Source of the DNA: Owenia fusiformis
Taxonomy: Eukaryota; Annelida; Polychaeta; Sabellida; Oweniidae
Reading direction: 5' to 3'
Assembly (NCBI GenBank): GCA_903813345.2
Contig: CAIIXF020000004.1
Span: 25,113,985-25,177,984 of the forward strand
Length of the DNA: 64,000 bases
The notes beneath the pieces were generated by a model that saw only the letters and a list, made by a program, of their open reading frames with translations, did no database searches and had not been told where the DNA came from. The position numbers and the translations under genes are program-made. Below are positions 33,770-45,260 of the stretch, piece after piece (the first letter of the stretch is position 1; the number at the start of each line of letters is the position of its first letter).

Positions 33770-36700
33770 ACATACAGACACACGCACACACACCAACCAC
33801 AACTAAGTAGTACTACTTATTAAACAAACATTTATAACATTTTTGTAGTATATGAACGTACCTTTAAAATTATGGGCCACGCCCAAATATGTCCTATGCT
33901 CCGGTTTGAATAACCACATACAAAAGTCTGTGGTACAGTCATCCCCAAAGAACACCATCTGTCTAGTACCACATTTGACACAAAACTGATCATCAGGGGC
34001 TCTATATTCCTTATCGAGACAATGTTTAATGCAACACTTTTGAGCCACAATTAAGTTCGGTTCGTGTAGCTGCGTCGTGTTGTCACACCGTGTCTCAATA
34101 TCGAAGAATATGTAACCCTGGAGCCCTTTTGACTTTCTATTTCCAGACTGGTCACCGTTGATAGGTTCTAAAATGTAACAGAAACTTGTCCAATAGAGAC
34201 AGAAAACACAACATTGTCAGTAGACCATCGGGAATCGAGGAAATAACACCCTTATTATACCCGAACCATATAAACCCACCAGTGAATGTCGCCTGAATAC
34301 ATACCCCCGAAATCGTGAACATCGACACCCTGGGACTCATCATCACTCTCGTCGCTGTCATGTACAATCGCACCACCTCGCTGCGACTCGAAATATGCTT
34401 CACTCTGCCTTTTTAGATCGGTACGCTGTTGCACAAAGCATCTGTGTTCGGCTTGTACCTTTTTCTTGCATATTTTACACACACGGTCGTAGCAGCGGTA
34501 TCCAACGGTCTGGCGTTTACCCGTCGCCTCGTTGACTTCTCGTTCTGTTCTACTAGCTACACGGTGACAACGATCGCAGTAAAACACGACGTTACACTTT
34601 GCCTTCCCGGTCAATTCAGACGGCCTCTTGTGGTTGAGCAGACACTGCCGACCCGTAAAATGAAGACCGCATTCTGGGCAGTGGAACTCCTTGGAGACAG
34701 AACGACCCCTACATTCTGCACTCGTGACCTCGCAATACCGACATATCCCTAGGCATCGATGGTTTACTGGCTTGTTGTAACCATCGTTACATTCGAAACA
34801 GTAATACCGACTCTTGAACAACCCCACGAGGGTTTTCATGACTGCGACGTGTTGGTCGTAGTGGTAGAGGTATATGTGCTGAGTAGGGTCTTCTAAGGCT
34901 GGAGCTCCTTTGAAGATCTGAAAAAAAAATAAAAATAAATAAAACACAAATCTCACGAGAATTAGGTGACAAAATAAGGCCTCAAACAAGTCCACCATTT
35001 AGGGCCAGAATTTAGATTGTATACACAGGAGTAGAATTTCGAACATGTAGAGTCGGACTTTCTTTTATTTAGAGTCAGAATTTCGGTCATGTAGGACCAG
35101 ACTTTTGAGCATATAGGGTCAGACATTCGTTCATGTAGAGACAGAATTACGGAGTGTAGTACACGGTTGAAGCGTTAGCCTATTTAAACCATTTTTATAT
35201 TTGTACACTTACCGGTGTTTTACTGCTGTCTTCCCCGAACACGTATATTTGATACGTATTGGCTAAGAATGTCTGGAAACTTGCAAGGTGTTCCATGTTG
35301 CATAATTCCTCTTCACGAGGTAGAGGGGTCTGAGAGTCCGCATGAAGTTTCGAGGCCAATCGAGTTTGTTCCAAGCGACCGTGTCGTACACTATTCCACA
35401 ATGCTTTTTGTTCGGGGGTCCGTTGTCCAGGTTCAAGGGCCGTGAATTTGCGCCATTCGATAGCAGTTACAATCGCGCGTGCCAGGCACAAATTATCCGT
35501 GTTTTGAATCTCGATCACACATCGCGATTGACGAGCAAATTTATGGAAGTCGCGGGCATTGTAGAGACCAAATACAGGGCTACGTACAATGATAACATTA
35601 AATACAAAAGTGTCAGTCAGAAGAACCTCATGATTGCTTTGAATAATAGCCTCAATCATGTCCAGGAGGCGACCGGCCGTCAGTTCGTGTTTTATCAGCA
35701 AAGGCGTATTAAGAGGCTCCCTAAACGACTCATTGTCAACGTGAAATCGCACATAGTCTGTATCATCGACATCAGCTAGCAGTTCGCTGAAAATGATGTG
35801 GTTAAAGAGCCGATGCAAATGCTCTAACAATTCCGGAAATGAGAGAAATTCGGGTATTCTTAACCGATACGCGTGGTTTACTTCATCCACGTTCAAACCC
35901 CTGTGATGTCTGTTGGAAACGCCGGTTTTTTCGTAAAAGTCAGTAATGGGGCGGTCTCGCACGGGGGCGTCATCACCATCGATGGTGTTGTGTTCGGCGG
36001 TTTCGTCGTCGTCGTCGTCGCCAGGTACCTCGAGGCGTATATGGTCAGTCTCTTCAGAATCTGAATTTTCGCTGTCACCCGGATGTTCAATTTGAATGTA
36101 GCCCTCGGGGTCGCTATTTCCGGTTCGCGCGTCTGACTGGCGTGGCCGAACCTTGCCGTCAGCTGGACCGTCAAAACGACCGCGACCTATCTGGTTCCGG
36201 TACCCCCTGGCCTGCCTATATTCCCTAATTGTCCTATTAATGTAGTGTTTTGGAAGAGAATTATGAATGGCCAGTTGAATTAGTCTAGTAAAGCTGGAGT
36301 CAACACGAGTATTAAAGCCGTCATCAAAACGGAGCAGTGTTATGTCAATGTCATTTTCAAAGTCGTCCTGTGCAGAACAAAGCTGTGAGTCAGTGTCGTC
36401 AAAGTCAAAAAGCATAGCGTCCGACACGTCGTGAACGTCCTCCGGTATTTGACTAGACCCCCACGCAACCTCCTCCTGTAGAGTATGAAAAAAGATAAGA
36501 GTATAATTTGAATGTATTAAAAAACAACCAGCACACTAAATATAAGTCGAAAATAAATCTCTATAAAGCATAATTCTCTCTAGTGAGTTGCTGTTTACAA
36601 TTTTCAGGCGAATCGACCTTGGCTAAATCTACATGGCCGTCACCGTACCCACAAACGCCCACATACCCCGGGCGCCCGTATACCCCTGGACGCCCGCATA

Positions 36701-36900
36701 CCCACGAACGCCCGCATACTTAAGGACGCCCACACACCTACAGACCACAAAATACTTACGATCACGTTTTTGATGCGAAGCATAAGCCATCGTATGAACA
36801 AGGCTCGCTCACAATTCTCCAACTCATGACGGCGAATAAAATCATTAAGCTGGCTCAAGTTATCCATCTCGTTCAATTGATCCATCACGAAAGAATCCAT
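30181..36900 (-). CDS. Protein-primed family B DNA polymerase (14 exons)
   Basis: It replicates the element from its ends. Inferred exons on the minus strand: 36900-36760, 36475-35213, 34917-34305, 34167-33862, 33688-33464, 33340-33152, 32981-32799, 32687-32500, 32353-32256, 32146-31960, 31841-31780, 31662-31572, 31451-30983, 30863-30181. Every joint is GT-AG, phases agree, and the sum is 1565 residues. Exonuclease motifs are FFDIET (about 693-698), HNFKGYD (771-777) and YCVTDVAVL (915-923). Polymerase motifs are A YIDITSLYP (1137-1145), B KNKLNSFWG (1331-1339) and C YFDTDS (1427-1432). The N-terminal part has an acidic linker, an OTU-protease-like DNLCLARA (about 374) with a later His near 491, and several Cys/His clusters in exon 3. 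The ATG at 36900 is preferred over an upstream GTG. Confidence 0.93.
33073..33108. repeat. CA microsatellite in a PolB intron
   Basis: A (CA)n tract lies in the intron between 32982 and 33151. A second tract lies at about 33737-33780, in the intron between 33689 and 33861. Confidence 0.8.
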
Positions 36901-37580
36901 TGTTAAACCAACGTTTCCACAAGTCACTTTGGCTGAAAAGTCTGATCGTCCTAGTTGCTAGAAATACACGACCAATCGGAGCCGGTAGTAGTGAACGAAT
37001 GTCCGCACAGACGTCGCGATGTACTTATATACTGGTCTATTTCCGGCGACGTGTAATCGATATAATACCGAACGTAGGGTTGTCGGCGGGTGATTAAGTA
37101 AAAGCCACACCATGTCACGGGTCGACACAGCCAAATTAATTTGTTATAAACGATCCCAAGTAGCGAGGCAGTAGAGAATTAGTTCCCTCAACCATTAGAC
37201 ACAATTCGATATCGCACGACAACAGCTGGTTTTATCAATTCGATCACAAATTAATTTATTATAAAACTTACCAACTAGCAAAACAGTAAAGAATTGGCTC
37301 CTTTGGTCCACGGCAACTAGAGATCGTTTGGCAGGTGATTCTAAATTGGCCGAATAGCACGCTCAGACCCCACTCCCAAGCGTTCTTAACTCGAAACACA
37401 ACCGCTGGTACACGACTGATAAGACCACTTTGGCCCGTATCAATCCCAACCCCTCTGCAGAGTGTACCGTGTATAAATACGGAACAGGGTAGTCATGCTA
37501 TCAGGTGTTCCACCAAAGACGACATAGTCCCACTAGCCAACCTTTTCGAGCGACAGCAAAATCTACAAACACAACTGAAC
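36901..37580. promoter_or_regulatory. Divergent promoter region with a diverged direct repeat
   Basis: It separates PolB (leftward) from the 37581 gene (rightward). 37131-37218 and 37248-37335 are diverged direct copies (aaattaattt, then agtagcgaggcagtagagaa against actagcaaaacagtaaagaa). A TATA-like TATAAATA lies at 37472-37479, about 100 bp before the ATG at 37581. An open frame that reaches back to 37335 begins with GTG and would overlap the TATA box, so it is not taken as coding. Confidence 0.5.
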
Positions 37581-38866
37581 ATGTACATGCCGTTCACTCT
37601 CAAGATGTGCGCCCTTCAGGCCGTGGAGAGGGCCGACTTGGTCGGACGACTGAGCAATAGAAGTCTTAGGCTGGTCAATCAGGTGTTGACATTCGAGGTC
37701 AATGACCTAGAATTGGACACGAGTCGGGCAGCATCCATGGAGATTAGCTTTTACCTATACCCACCTGCAAATATGTGTGACTGGCGCCTCGCTATACAGG
37801 CCGTCACTGGGGTACTCAGCTCAGATTTAAATGGTCTGAAGCTGACGTACACACTCGTGAGCAACGTTTTGAATGGAGAGGGGATACGACGACGATACAA
37901 AAGAAAATTTGTTTCCACTTGCATGGGCATGGAGGAATCAAACGACATCCCGGAGGACCAGGATGACGAGGGGGACTACGATGAGCTCTATTTCAAACTA
38001 CAGGTGAAGAGCACAACCCGCAACAGCTGGGGAACGCACTCCATTGCCAATATACTCCATAGATTAAAGGCCTCGCTGGGGGTACAACTGGCCTGGCCGA
38101 TGGGTATCAACTGTTGTATACGTCTAGATGACATGGACTCTCTGGATGAGGATGTTTACAAAGCGTTTTCCAAGGGGGTCCGCTCACCGTTGACACAGGT
38201 CGCACGAACGGTAATTATTTATTTTTGTTCCCCTGTCTTTAAAGCGTTAGAATAAAACCTCGTTAATAAGGGGGAGGACGATTTTATAATTTTAAACACC
38301 AAACTCCGGATGTTTCATTTTGCATTTAAAGCAACTCTTTCAGATAAAAGCCCGGTTAATTATAGGAAAGAGGACTTTACAATTTTAAAATGCAGTACTC
38401 TGGATATGTAAATAATCGATTGTGGTATTCATTTCAGGCTAATGTAGAAAACCCCCACTTCCTTCACCACTCGTACCTAGAGCTACCCTATACGACCTGT
38501 TACAACACAGCCATGGTGAGGTGGGGCATAGCTTTGGTCCAACTTTGTAACCGGCGAATGCCGACGGCTAGACTCGTGGGGAGGACATTTATTATGCAGC
38601 GGTCCCTGTTTGAAAGGGGGTCGAACTACGACCGCGAATGTCGGGCGGTGAGGACGATTTATTCGCCGACTTACCGATTGGACCACACAGCCCCGCCTAT
38701 GTCTTTGATGCAAACGCCGTCATTCGATACGGTGGTTAGACACACGCGATGGCGTGTGTATAGAAAGAATCCCGCCCTCACATATGAGGCACCTTCACGA
38801 AGACGGGCTAAAAGGGTAACCAGGGCACGGAATATCGCCACTCTGCTCCAATGCGAGTATAAATAA
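37581..38866 (+). CDS. Spliced Polinton right-arm orphan protein (352 aa)
   Basis: The exons are 37581-38210 and 38438-38866. The 227-bp intron (GTAATT donor, ATTTCAG acceptor, phase 0) joins two open frames. The function is not recognised. Seen in the sequence: an N-terminal alpha/beta region without membrane segments, an acidic loop near residue 125 (EDQDDEGDYDE), and a strongly basic C-terminus (SRRRAKRVTRARN) that could bind nucleic acid or direct nuclear import. The weaker donor (GTAATT) makes the second exon slightly less certain. It is transcribed away from PolB. Confidence 0.65.
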
Positions 38867-39548
38867 TAATGACTTAACATTCCTGGGGTAAGGTTACAAA
38901 CAATTTTATTAAAAAGTAAAAAAACTTCAGATGTTATGCATTCATATACACAGAGAGACAATTTGTGCCTGGGTAAAAGCCTCCAGCGTTCGGGCATGAA
39001 CCAAGCGCCCACTTTAGCTATATGTTCATAAACAGGTAACACACATGTAGCTCCATATCAGACTCTGGTAGTAAAACTATGTACATCTTTAACCGTCCTC
39101 AACCACGTGGTTCACGATTAACTAAGAGTTTATTTACAACTATGTACAAGTCTTTCAGTCACTAAAGTCCTTTATATTAACCAGCCTTGTCTGCACAGTT
39201 GGTCTCGTACGGTCCCCGTATCATTCACACACTGGAAACGCTGTAAATACACAAATTGCACATCTTATATTAGTTGTGAATAGTTTTCACATACCAAAAT
39301 AAACAAATGCGTCATTTCAACAATCTATAAAGTGTTTGTTATTATACTACACGTGTACACAAAACAAAGGACATGATTACAGTTAGTAGACGTTAAATCA
39401 TAGTTCCATTTAAAGAGGTCGCCACGAGTCGGTCTTACTGTAAAATGTAGACGCATTATTCAGATGAATTTCACCCCTCCCGACAATAGCGATGTAGCCC
39501 GTTTGCCCGGTAGTTTATACCCTCCCACTGTCTTAGCATAAAATGTAC
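38867..39548. other. Convergent spacer
   Basis: It lies between convergent genes. TTTATT motifs at about 38903 and 39128 could end the minus-strand transcript. No gene is seen. Confidence 0.5.
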
Positions 39549-40152
39549 TTACTCAAACACGACCTCCTCGTCTGACGAAGCCCCCACAAAGTCTGCAATA
39601 GCCTGGCGCTCCTCTTGCGTCCCATCGAGCTCAAACGCCACACCCAGGGTCTCACTAGGTGGTGCTCTAGTGTAGGGAGCTTGAACGCGGTTTTTACAAA
39701 TCATTCCAACCCGCCAGACACAATATAGACACAGGGCCGCAACTGAAATTATAGTACAACATTTTAAGAATACTTTTTCCCTGTGCAATTCACTACCGAT
39801 AGCAGTACCGCCCGAACACGTGCTTTAATTACAAAGTCTAGATCTTAATTACAAAGCAGGGTATTACATGTATTAAGCTCGTACCACGAATTCGCCAAAA
39901 TCAATGCCTACATAGAGACGTACCTAGCACCACGAATGTGAACACCCCAACTATCACCAGAGGGATCGTATACAGCCCGGTCACCTCTCCGGATTCAGCC
40001 ACGGCGCTGGGGGTCGAACCCAGGGCGCAGTTACCCCCTATTACACCTCGCCTCAGGATTTCCTCTAAGTCCGAGCAGATCGACTGTCTCTCGCAATTGA
40101 TATAATGCATATTCTCACTGCATACACATAACGTACCGCACACATGCGACAT
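39549..40152 (-). CDS. Spliced Cys-rich membrane protein 2
   Basis: The exons are 40152(or further upstream)-39924 and 39742-39549. The 181-bp intron (GTACGT donor, AATTTCAG acceptor, phase 1) lies inside the hydrophobic segment, and the joint makes one continuous membrane helix. The ectodomain has a Cys pattern HVCGTLCVCSENMHYINC that resembles an LRRNT cap. The cytoplasmic tail ends in an acidic cluster SSDEEVVFE. No signal peptide precedes the ATG at 40152, so a 5' exon may be missing. The open frame reaches 40233 without ATG. It is paired with the related gene at 40866-41750. Confidence 0.6.
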
Positions 40153-40865
40153 GGTTATAAGAATGACCCCACCCCGGTCTGGATTATACCTTGAATAATC
40201 GAACGTTGCGCCTTGCTTGTTAGGGCCCCCCAAGAGGGGGTAGTGGGGTCGCTTTTGTCAATTTTAAGATTCCAAAATTCTCACTTTGGCACATTTAAAA
40301 TTTACTTGTCATATTTTGGCAGATTCTTTCCTTTTTAGTCAGTCAAAATAATTAATGCACGAAATAGTATGTTATGTTCCATTGTTTGATTGCTTGTTAG
40401 AATAAGTCATCTTAACTAGCATCAATTTACATTCAGAACGAATTATCTATTTTTGTCACTCTCGAAACACTTGTCAGTCCGATAAATGCGCAAAATTGTC
40501 ATTTTGCAAGGATTGATTTGCCACATTTGTTCGTTTTTAAGTACTCCAAAACCCCATTTAGCCCCATTTTTAAAGGTCAGATCGCCTTATCACATACGCC
40601 TTGGGGAGCCCCTAGTTTAAAGGGACAATACAATGACAATCACAACAGACATTTAAGCGCCCGGGGCCCGATTACCACTAAGTGCACGGATGCTATCTAA
40701 CACGGTCAGATATGCAAACGCGTAATTATAAAACAAACACACACACACACAAACACAGTCGTTTATACGGCCTCATTGTCACATTAACATATTTATTTTA
40801 GAATCTTAAGGAGATCGCATCTCGGAATATTGACACACATGTATGTAGCAGTATTAGGAGTCGAA
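40153..40865. other. Spacer, possible small MITE
   Basis: TTAGGGCCCCCCAAG at 40220-40234 and CTTGGGGAGCCCCTAG at 40601-40616 form an imperfect inverted pair that might mark a small inserted element. TTTATT near 40793 may end the transcript of the gene at 41750. No gene is supported. Confidence 0.35.
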
Positions 40866-41750
40866 TTAAACACAGGTTGTTTTGTTATATATCGACCCCA
40901 ATTCCAAAGCTGTTACAGTCCTTTGACCAGCCGCACTTTTTTTGAATTTCTTAAAGCAAACAAAGAGGGCGATACAACCACTCACAAAAACACATAGTCC
41001 TGTCACACTGAGGCCCACAGTTAGACCGGTGTTGACATATTGTTTATCATTGTTCGTGTTGCTGGGGAGCATGAACGATGACGTTTCGACCGTAGTAACA
41101 TGGACGCAGCAAACGGTTGCCTGGTCCCCAGCTGTGTCATTAGAAGTTGAACTACCGACAGACACCCTGCTTTGAGTCGTCCCCATATCCAAGCCAGACC
41201 GAGTTGAAGGGCTCGTCTCGGTCCACGGGTTAGATGTAAGCTCGGAAGTTGTAGTATTCTGCTCGGGGGACACCCAACTTGTACTGTACGCAGCGCCATC
41301 AACACCCGTACTATACTCGTGGGGTTTACGGGTAGTGGCTAGAAAGCATATAAGGCAACCAATTTCAAAAGCACGGCAAATCAAATCCCCAGTTCATGTT
41401 AAATGTTTAAAACTACGAATCAATCAACCAACCTGCCCGGATCCATTTCAAATGCGAAATATACAAAAATTTGTTTTTTAATAACTAGCTTAAGTTACAG
41501 AGTTAACACTACAGAAATACTCACAGGGTTCGGATACCCCCGGCTGAAAACAGGACCCACCGATCACGACAACCGTCTGTGAGACCCTAAGACACTGTTC
41601 ATCAATTTCACAACTCGCTATTACGCCAATAATCCCGTAAACACAGATGCACGTATCACACTCCTCACACTGACAAGCGTCCGAACGAATACAGCGTGCT
41701 CCAGCCAATATCGCAATAAGAACAAACAAACAGGTTATTTTTAAAGCCAT
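40866..41750 (-). CDS. Spliced Cys-rich, mucin-like membrane glycoprotein 1 (232 aa)
   Basis: The exons are 41750-41525 and 41338-40866. The 186-bp intron (GTGAGT donor, CTTTCTAG acceptor, phase 1) joins a secreted Cys-rich head to a membrane stalk. Seen in the sequence: a signal peptide (MALKITCLFVLIAILAGARC), a head with clustered cysteines (CQCEECDTCIC; LRRNT-like), a Ser/Thr-rich stalk with N-glycosylation sequons (NTT, NDT), a membrane helix at about residues 179-204, and a short basic tail. This is a type I surface protein. It could be an envelope or attachment protein, or a decoy captured from the host; neither is shown. It is too small and lacks heptads or a fusion peptide for a classical fusogen. 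Confidence 0.75.
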
Positions 41751-42246
41751 TTTAAAGATATTCGAGCAAGCCTGTGGTATTATACTGCGCTGTGACCAAC
41801 AAACTAACAGTCGAATAAACTTCAAAGGGGCTACAGTCACACGCAAAAGTAAACATGTTTGGGTATTTTTAAATATTTAGTAAGCATCGGCAAATAGGTA
41901 AATAGAAGTTATTTAATCTGAGTATCACAGATTGCTTTACCATTTTATGACTGACCAAAGGACCATATTTCGAATAACGCTGATAACGGCCCAACTTTGT
42001 ATGAATGGTTTTAAACGCCTCGTAAACACAGCTTGTTAACATTCGAACAGATTACGATCCCGGTGATAATCAAAGCTAATGTACATACTCGCAAGACCTT
42101 ACATCAGAATTGTTATACATATTAACACATCACCATACATACTCGCAAACTGACCAAACCTACAGCTGTAAACCATACAAGTGTTTTCCAACCGTGTTAA
42201 GGTAGTTTATTAAACTTTAGACTGTTTTATGATTAGCACACACACA

Positions 42247-42290
<44 letters not shown>

Positions 42291-42514
42291 AATTGACGCG
42301 CGCTGGGGCCAAACCATCGGTTAAAAATAAAACAATCTGTTTTAGCCACTGTTTTAATTGCAAGGTTTAAATAATGATCTAATTACGCTTTCACCACGTG
42401 AAACTTTCGCGGCCACCCTACTAAGTCTGGCTGGTATGTTTTCCTCTGGCTAGTATATATATATATATATTACACATATTTATAATTTCATAAACCTAAT
42501 TATGGTATAATTAT
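41751..42514. other. Non-coding spacer with CA microsatellite
   Basis: A (CA)n tract lies at about 42236-42288 and (TA)n at about 42452-42470. No gene is seen. Confidence 0.6.
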
Positions 42515-43973
42515 TAGACTCCAGATGTCAATCTGGAGTCTATTGTTTTTGCCAGTATTCTTCTTTATTATTCTTTAGACGATTTTTCTATAACTATAAG
42601 GTATCCAGTAAAGACCATTATACAGTTCATTTAGGTTCAGTATCTAGTTGGTGGGAAATTGGGTCAATTTTTTTATCTAGGTCAAAGGTCAAGAACTAGG
42701 TCAAATCTTAAATTTTCAACCTTCTGTCCATTATCTTCGTTGTTATTTATCGAAACGTCCTTGTCTTTTTTTCATCATGTAGCTTAGAAACAGCCCTTTC
42801 ATGATGTGCCATCCATTTTTTGATTACTCTTACCAATTTTGAAATATGGCGTCCAGAAAGTAGGTCGAAATTAGAGGTTTTTCAAATTTAACATATGAGT
42901 TATGAACTAAGGGAAGAATTTCCCCAGGAATCCGAATCTGCAAACCAAATTTCGATCCGACTTCCGGTTCGGAAGTTATGGCGTTTTAAAAGCTCTAAAA
43001 TTTGGTGCCCATGTTAAGTCAATGGGAAAAAAGATTTTTTTGAAGTGAGAAATACGAAATATAGACTGAGTTCAGCTTAATTTAATGAAAGCCTTCAAAA
43101 GAAGGGGACCTCAAAAGCCAGTTAGTTTCAAAATTTGGACACCAAAATGCCTAGGTCAAAATCTAGGTCAAATTCAAAGGTTTTCCTTATTTTTGCGATT
43201 CTGACACTACACTTCAATTATATTCTTTGAAATTGTGTATACATGTAGCCAAGAGTGTGCTAATAGTGTTAGCCTTTTGCCGTCAGAAAGTATTTTGACC
43301 CACTTTTGAGATATGGTGTCCGAAAAGTAGGTCGAAATAAAAAAATCCCCAAATTTAACGTATGAGTTATGAATTAGGGGTAGCATTTTGTCAGGAATCC
43401 GAATCTGCAAACCAAATTTCGATCCGACTTCCAGTTAGGAAGTTATGGCGTGTCCAAAAAGTAGGTCAAAATAAAAAATCTCCAAATTTAACGTATGAGT
43501 TATGAATTAGGGGTAGAATTTTGTCAGGAATCCGAATCTGTAAACTAAATTTCGATCTGACTGCCGGTTCGGAAGTAATGGCGTTTTGAAATTTCGGAAA
43601 ATCGATCTGATGGTATCCTGATAGAAAGTCAAGAGTAGAGAAGAAAATATTGAAAAATTCATCCATTCTTCCTATCTGATCCTATCCTATCCTTCCTATC
43701 TATCCTTCCTTCGTATCTTTTCCTTCCTATCCTATCCTATCATATCCTTTCTTCCTATTCAATCCTATCCTTCTTTCTTATTCTATCCTATCGTCCCCTC
43801 CTATTCTATCCTATCCTACCTTCCTATTTTATACATCCATCTTTTTCTGGATGACTCAGCTTATTCTGGATGACTCAGCTTATTCTGGATGACTCGGCTT
43901 ATTTTGGATGACTCGGCTAAAAAGGTCTGAATCTGGAGTCTGAAATTGAACTCGTTCAATTTCCAAAGTCTAG
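42515..43973 (+). mobile_element. Helitron-like insertion inside the Polinton
   Basis: The left part opens with a hairpin AGACTCCAGAT/ATCTGGAGTCT (42516-42541). The right part ends with a small hairpin ATTGAAC-TC-GTTCAAT followed 10 bases later by CTAG (43970-43973) and a T, as in Helitron 3' ends. The interior holds three diverged copies of a unit around aggaatccgaatctgcaaacc (42925, 43395, 43530), a CTATC-rich tract (43670-43830) and a tandem repeat of about 21 bp (43843-43919). No Rep/helicase is present. The exact 5' end is uncertain. Confidence 0.5.
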
Positions 43974-44038
43974 TTATATACACCTTTTTGAGCATCAGCG
44001 GCCATTCACTACTAACGACAAAGGTCAAGAATTGCACT

Positions 44039-45124
44039 ATGGCAAAATCACTGCAACACCTGTGTTTGGAGAATCTACGCAGTCACGGGATGGAAGTAGA
44101 CAGCACAGATTTCAGGCAGTTATGTAGCGTATCAACTGCGCTAAAAACAGTGTATACACCAGCGGTGGAGGACCATGCCCTGAAACTTGAGCTACAGCTT
44201 ATAGTGGACACGAAAGGGGCTGAGACGACAAGTAATCTGTGCTATTTCAGGGGAGCACTGGGTGAGGCGTTGCAAAGACTAGGCGCCAACTGCGACTACG
44301 AGCATACAACGCACACACAGAGAGAATTAGACTACGCCAATAACTGTCAATGTTGCTCCATAGCACCCCAAACGGCTTACCAGTTTTACAACAAAATGTA
44401 CGAAACAGCGGGACACGAACACGGTGAAGGACCTAGCGGCTTTATGAACAAACACGGCAAATCTAGATCGTCGCGGCCTGGTTATGTGGTGCGAGTGGAC
44501 ATCAGACTGACTTTGTACAAATGCGAGGCCGCAATGGACACGCTACTTTCGGCAGTCTGTGGCCTATTGGGAGTTCCACAGAATAGATGTAAGAGCCGAT
44601 TCAGCCTGGTATTATTTCGACGGCCGAAAGATGGGGCCCTGATAACGTTCGCCACCGTCGACGATCTGCCACTATGGTTCGGAGCAGAGCCAGAAAGAGA
44701 CTGGGATCGCATGCTCTACGAAATTCACGCGTCCACAAAATTCACAACGCCGTTTACCTCCACACAGATTGATCTGTGCCTAATACTGACGGCTCTCAGT
44801 ATTGCCAACAGACCCCCCGGCAATATCACGGAGGACTTCTGGATTCTAAGGGAGAATATGCACGATTTCGATACCAGCGATCGCGATATGATAAATGACA
44901 TAAGGGAGCATTGGGGCGAACTGCCCGTACAAGTCCAATGCGACTATTTGAGGGAGCAGAGCAATCCCCTGTCGTTGAACCAATACAAAGCAATATGCAC
45001 GAACAGAGCGGACGAATACTATTTGAGATGTCACTTTAGTATCGACGACGATCGATATTGGACGGGGGAGCTGCCCCTATTTCAAAGTAGCTTCGAAGGA
45101 CTATTTCGACTCGATCTACGCTAA
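44039..45124 (+). CDS. Polinton right-end orphan protein (361 aa)
   Basis: It is single-exon; the ATG at 44039 (MAKSLQHLCLENL) is preferred because the longer frame starts with TTG inside the Helitron-like insert. The function is not recognised. It has no signal peptide or membrane helix. It looks like a mixed alpha/beta cytosolic protein with a Cys/His-rich patch (NNCQCCSIAPQ near residue 105, then HEHGEG) that could bind zinc. An AATAAA follows at about 45239, close to the TIR. The Helitron-like element ends only 65 bp upstream of the ATG and may have displaced the promoter, although TTATATAC lies at 43974. Confidence 0.65.
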   Translation: MAKSLQHLCLENLRSHGMEVDSTDFRQLCSVSTALKTVYTPAVEDHALKLELQLIVDTKGAETTSNLCYFRGALGEALQRLGANCDYEHTTHTQRELDYANNCQCCSIAPQTAYQFYNKMYETAGHEHGEGPSGFMNKHGKSRSSRPGYVVRVDIRLTLYKCEAAMDTLLSAVCGLLGVPQNRCKSRFSLVLFRRPKDGALITFATVDDLPLWFGAEPERDWDRMLYEIHASTKFTTPFTSTQIDLCLILTALSIANRPPGNITEDFWILRENMHDFDTSDRDMINDIREHWGELPVQVQCDYLREQSNPLSLNQYKAICTNRADEYYLRCHFSIDDDRYWTGELPLFQSSFEGLFRLDLR

Positions 45125-45260
45125 AGCTGTCAACTAGAATGTAACTGGGACATTTGAACCGTAGCCGCGATAATGTGTAAATATAGATAAACAAGACGAC
45201 ATGTATAATTATAAGTAATCGTGTTTATTAAATAGCGAAATAAACGACATGTGTCGATGA

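Noticed and set aside
37335-37580. Longer N-terminus for the 37581 gene
   Set aside because: It starts with GTG and would overlap a TATA-like box and a direct repeat.
40866-41750. Class I or class III viral fusogen
   Set aside because: The protein is only 232 residues, with no fusion peptide, no heptad repeats and no multi-domain ectodomain.
43207-43666. Two similar minus-strand frames
   Set aside because: They translate diverged copies of the internal repeat of the Helitron-like insert.
44039-44100. LxCxE retinoblastoma-binding motif in the right-end orphan
   Set aside because: The sequence reads HLCLE; Leu and Cys are adjacent, so the LxCxE spacing is not met.
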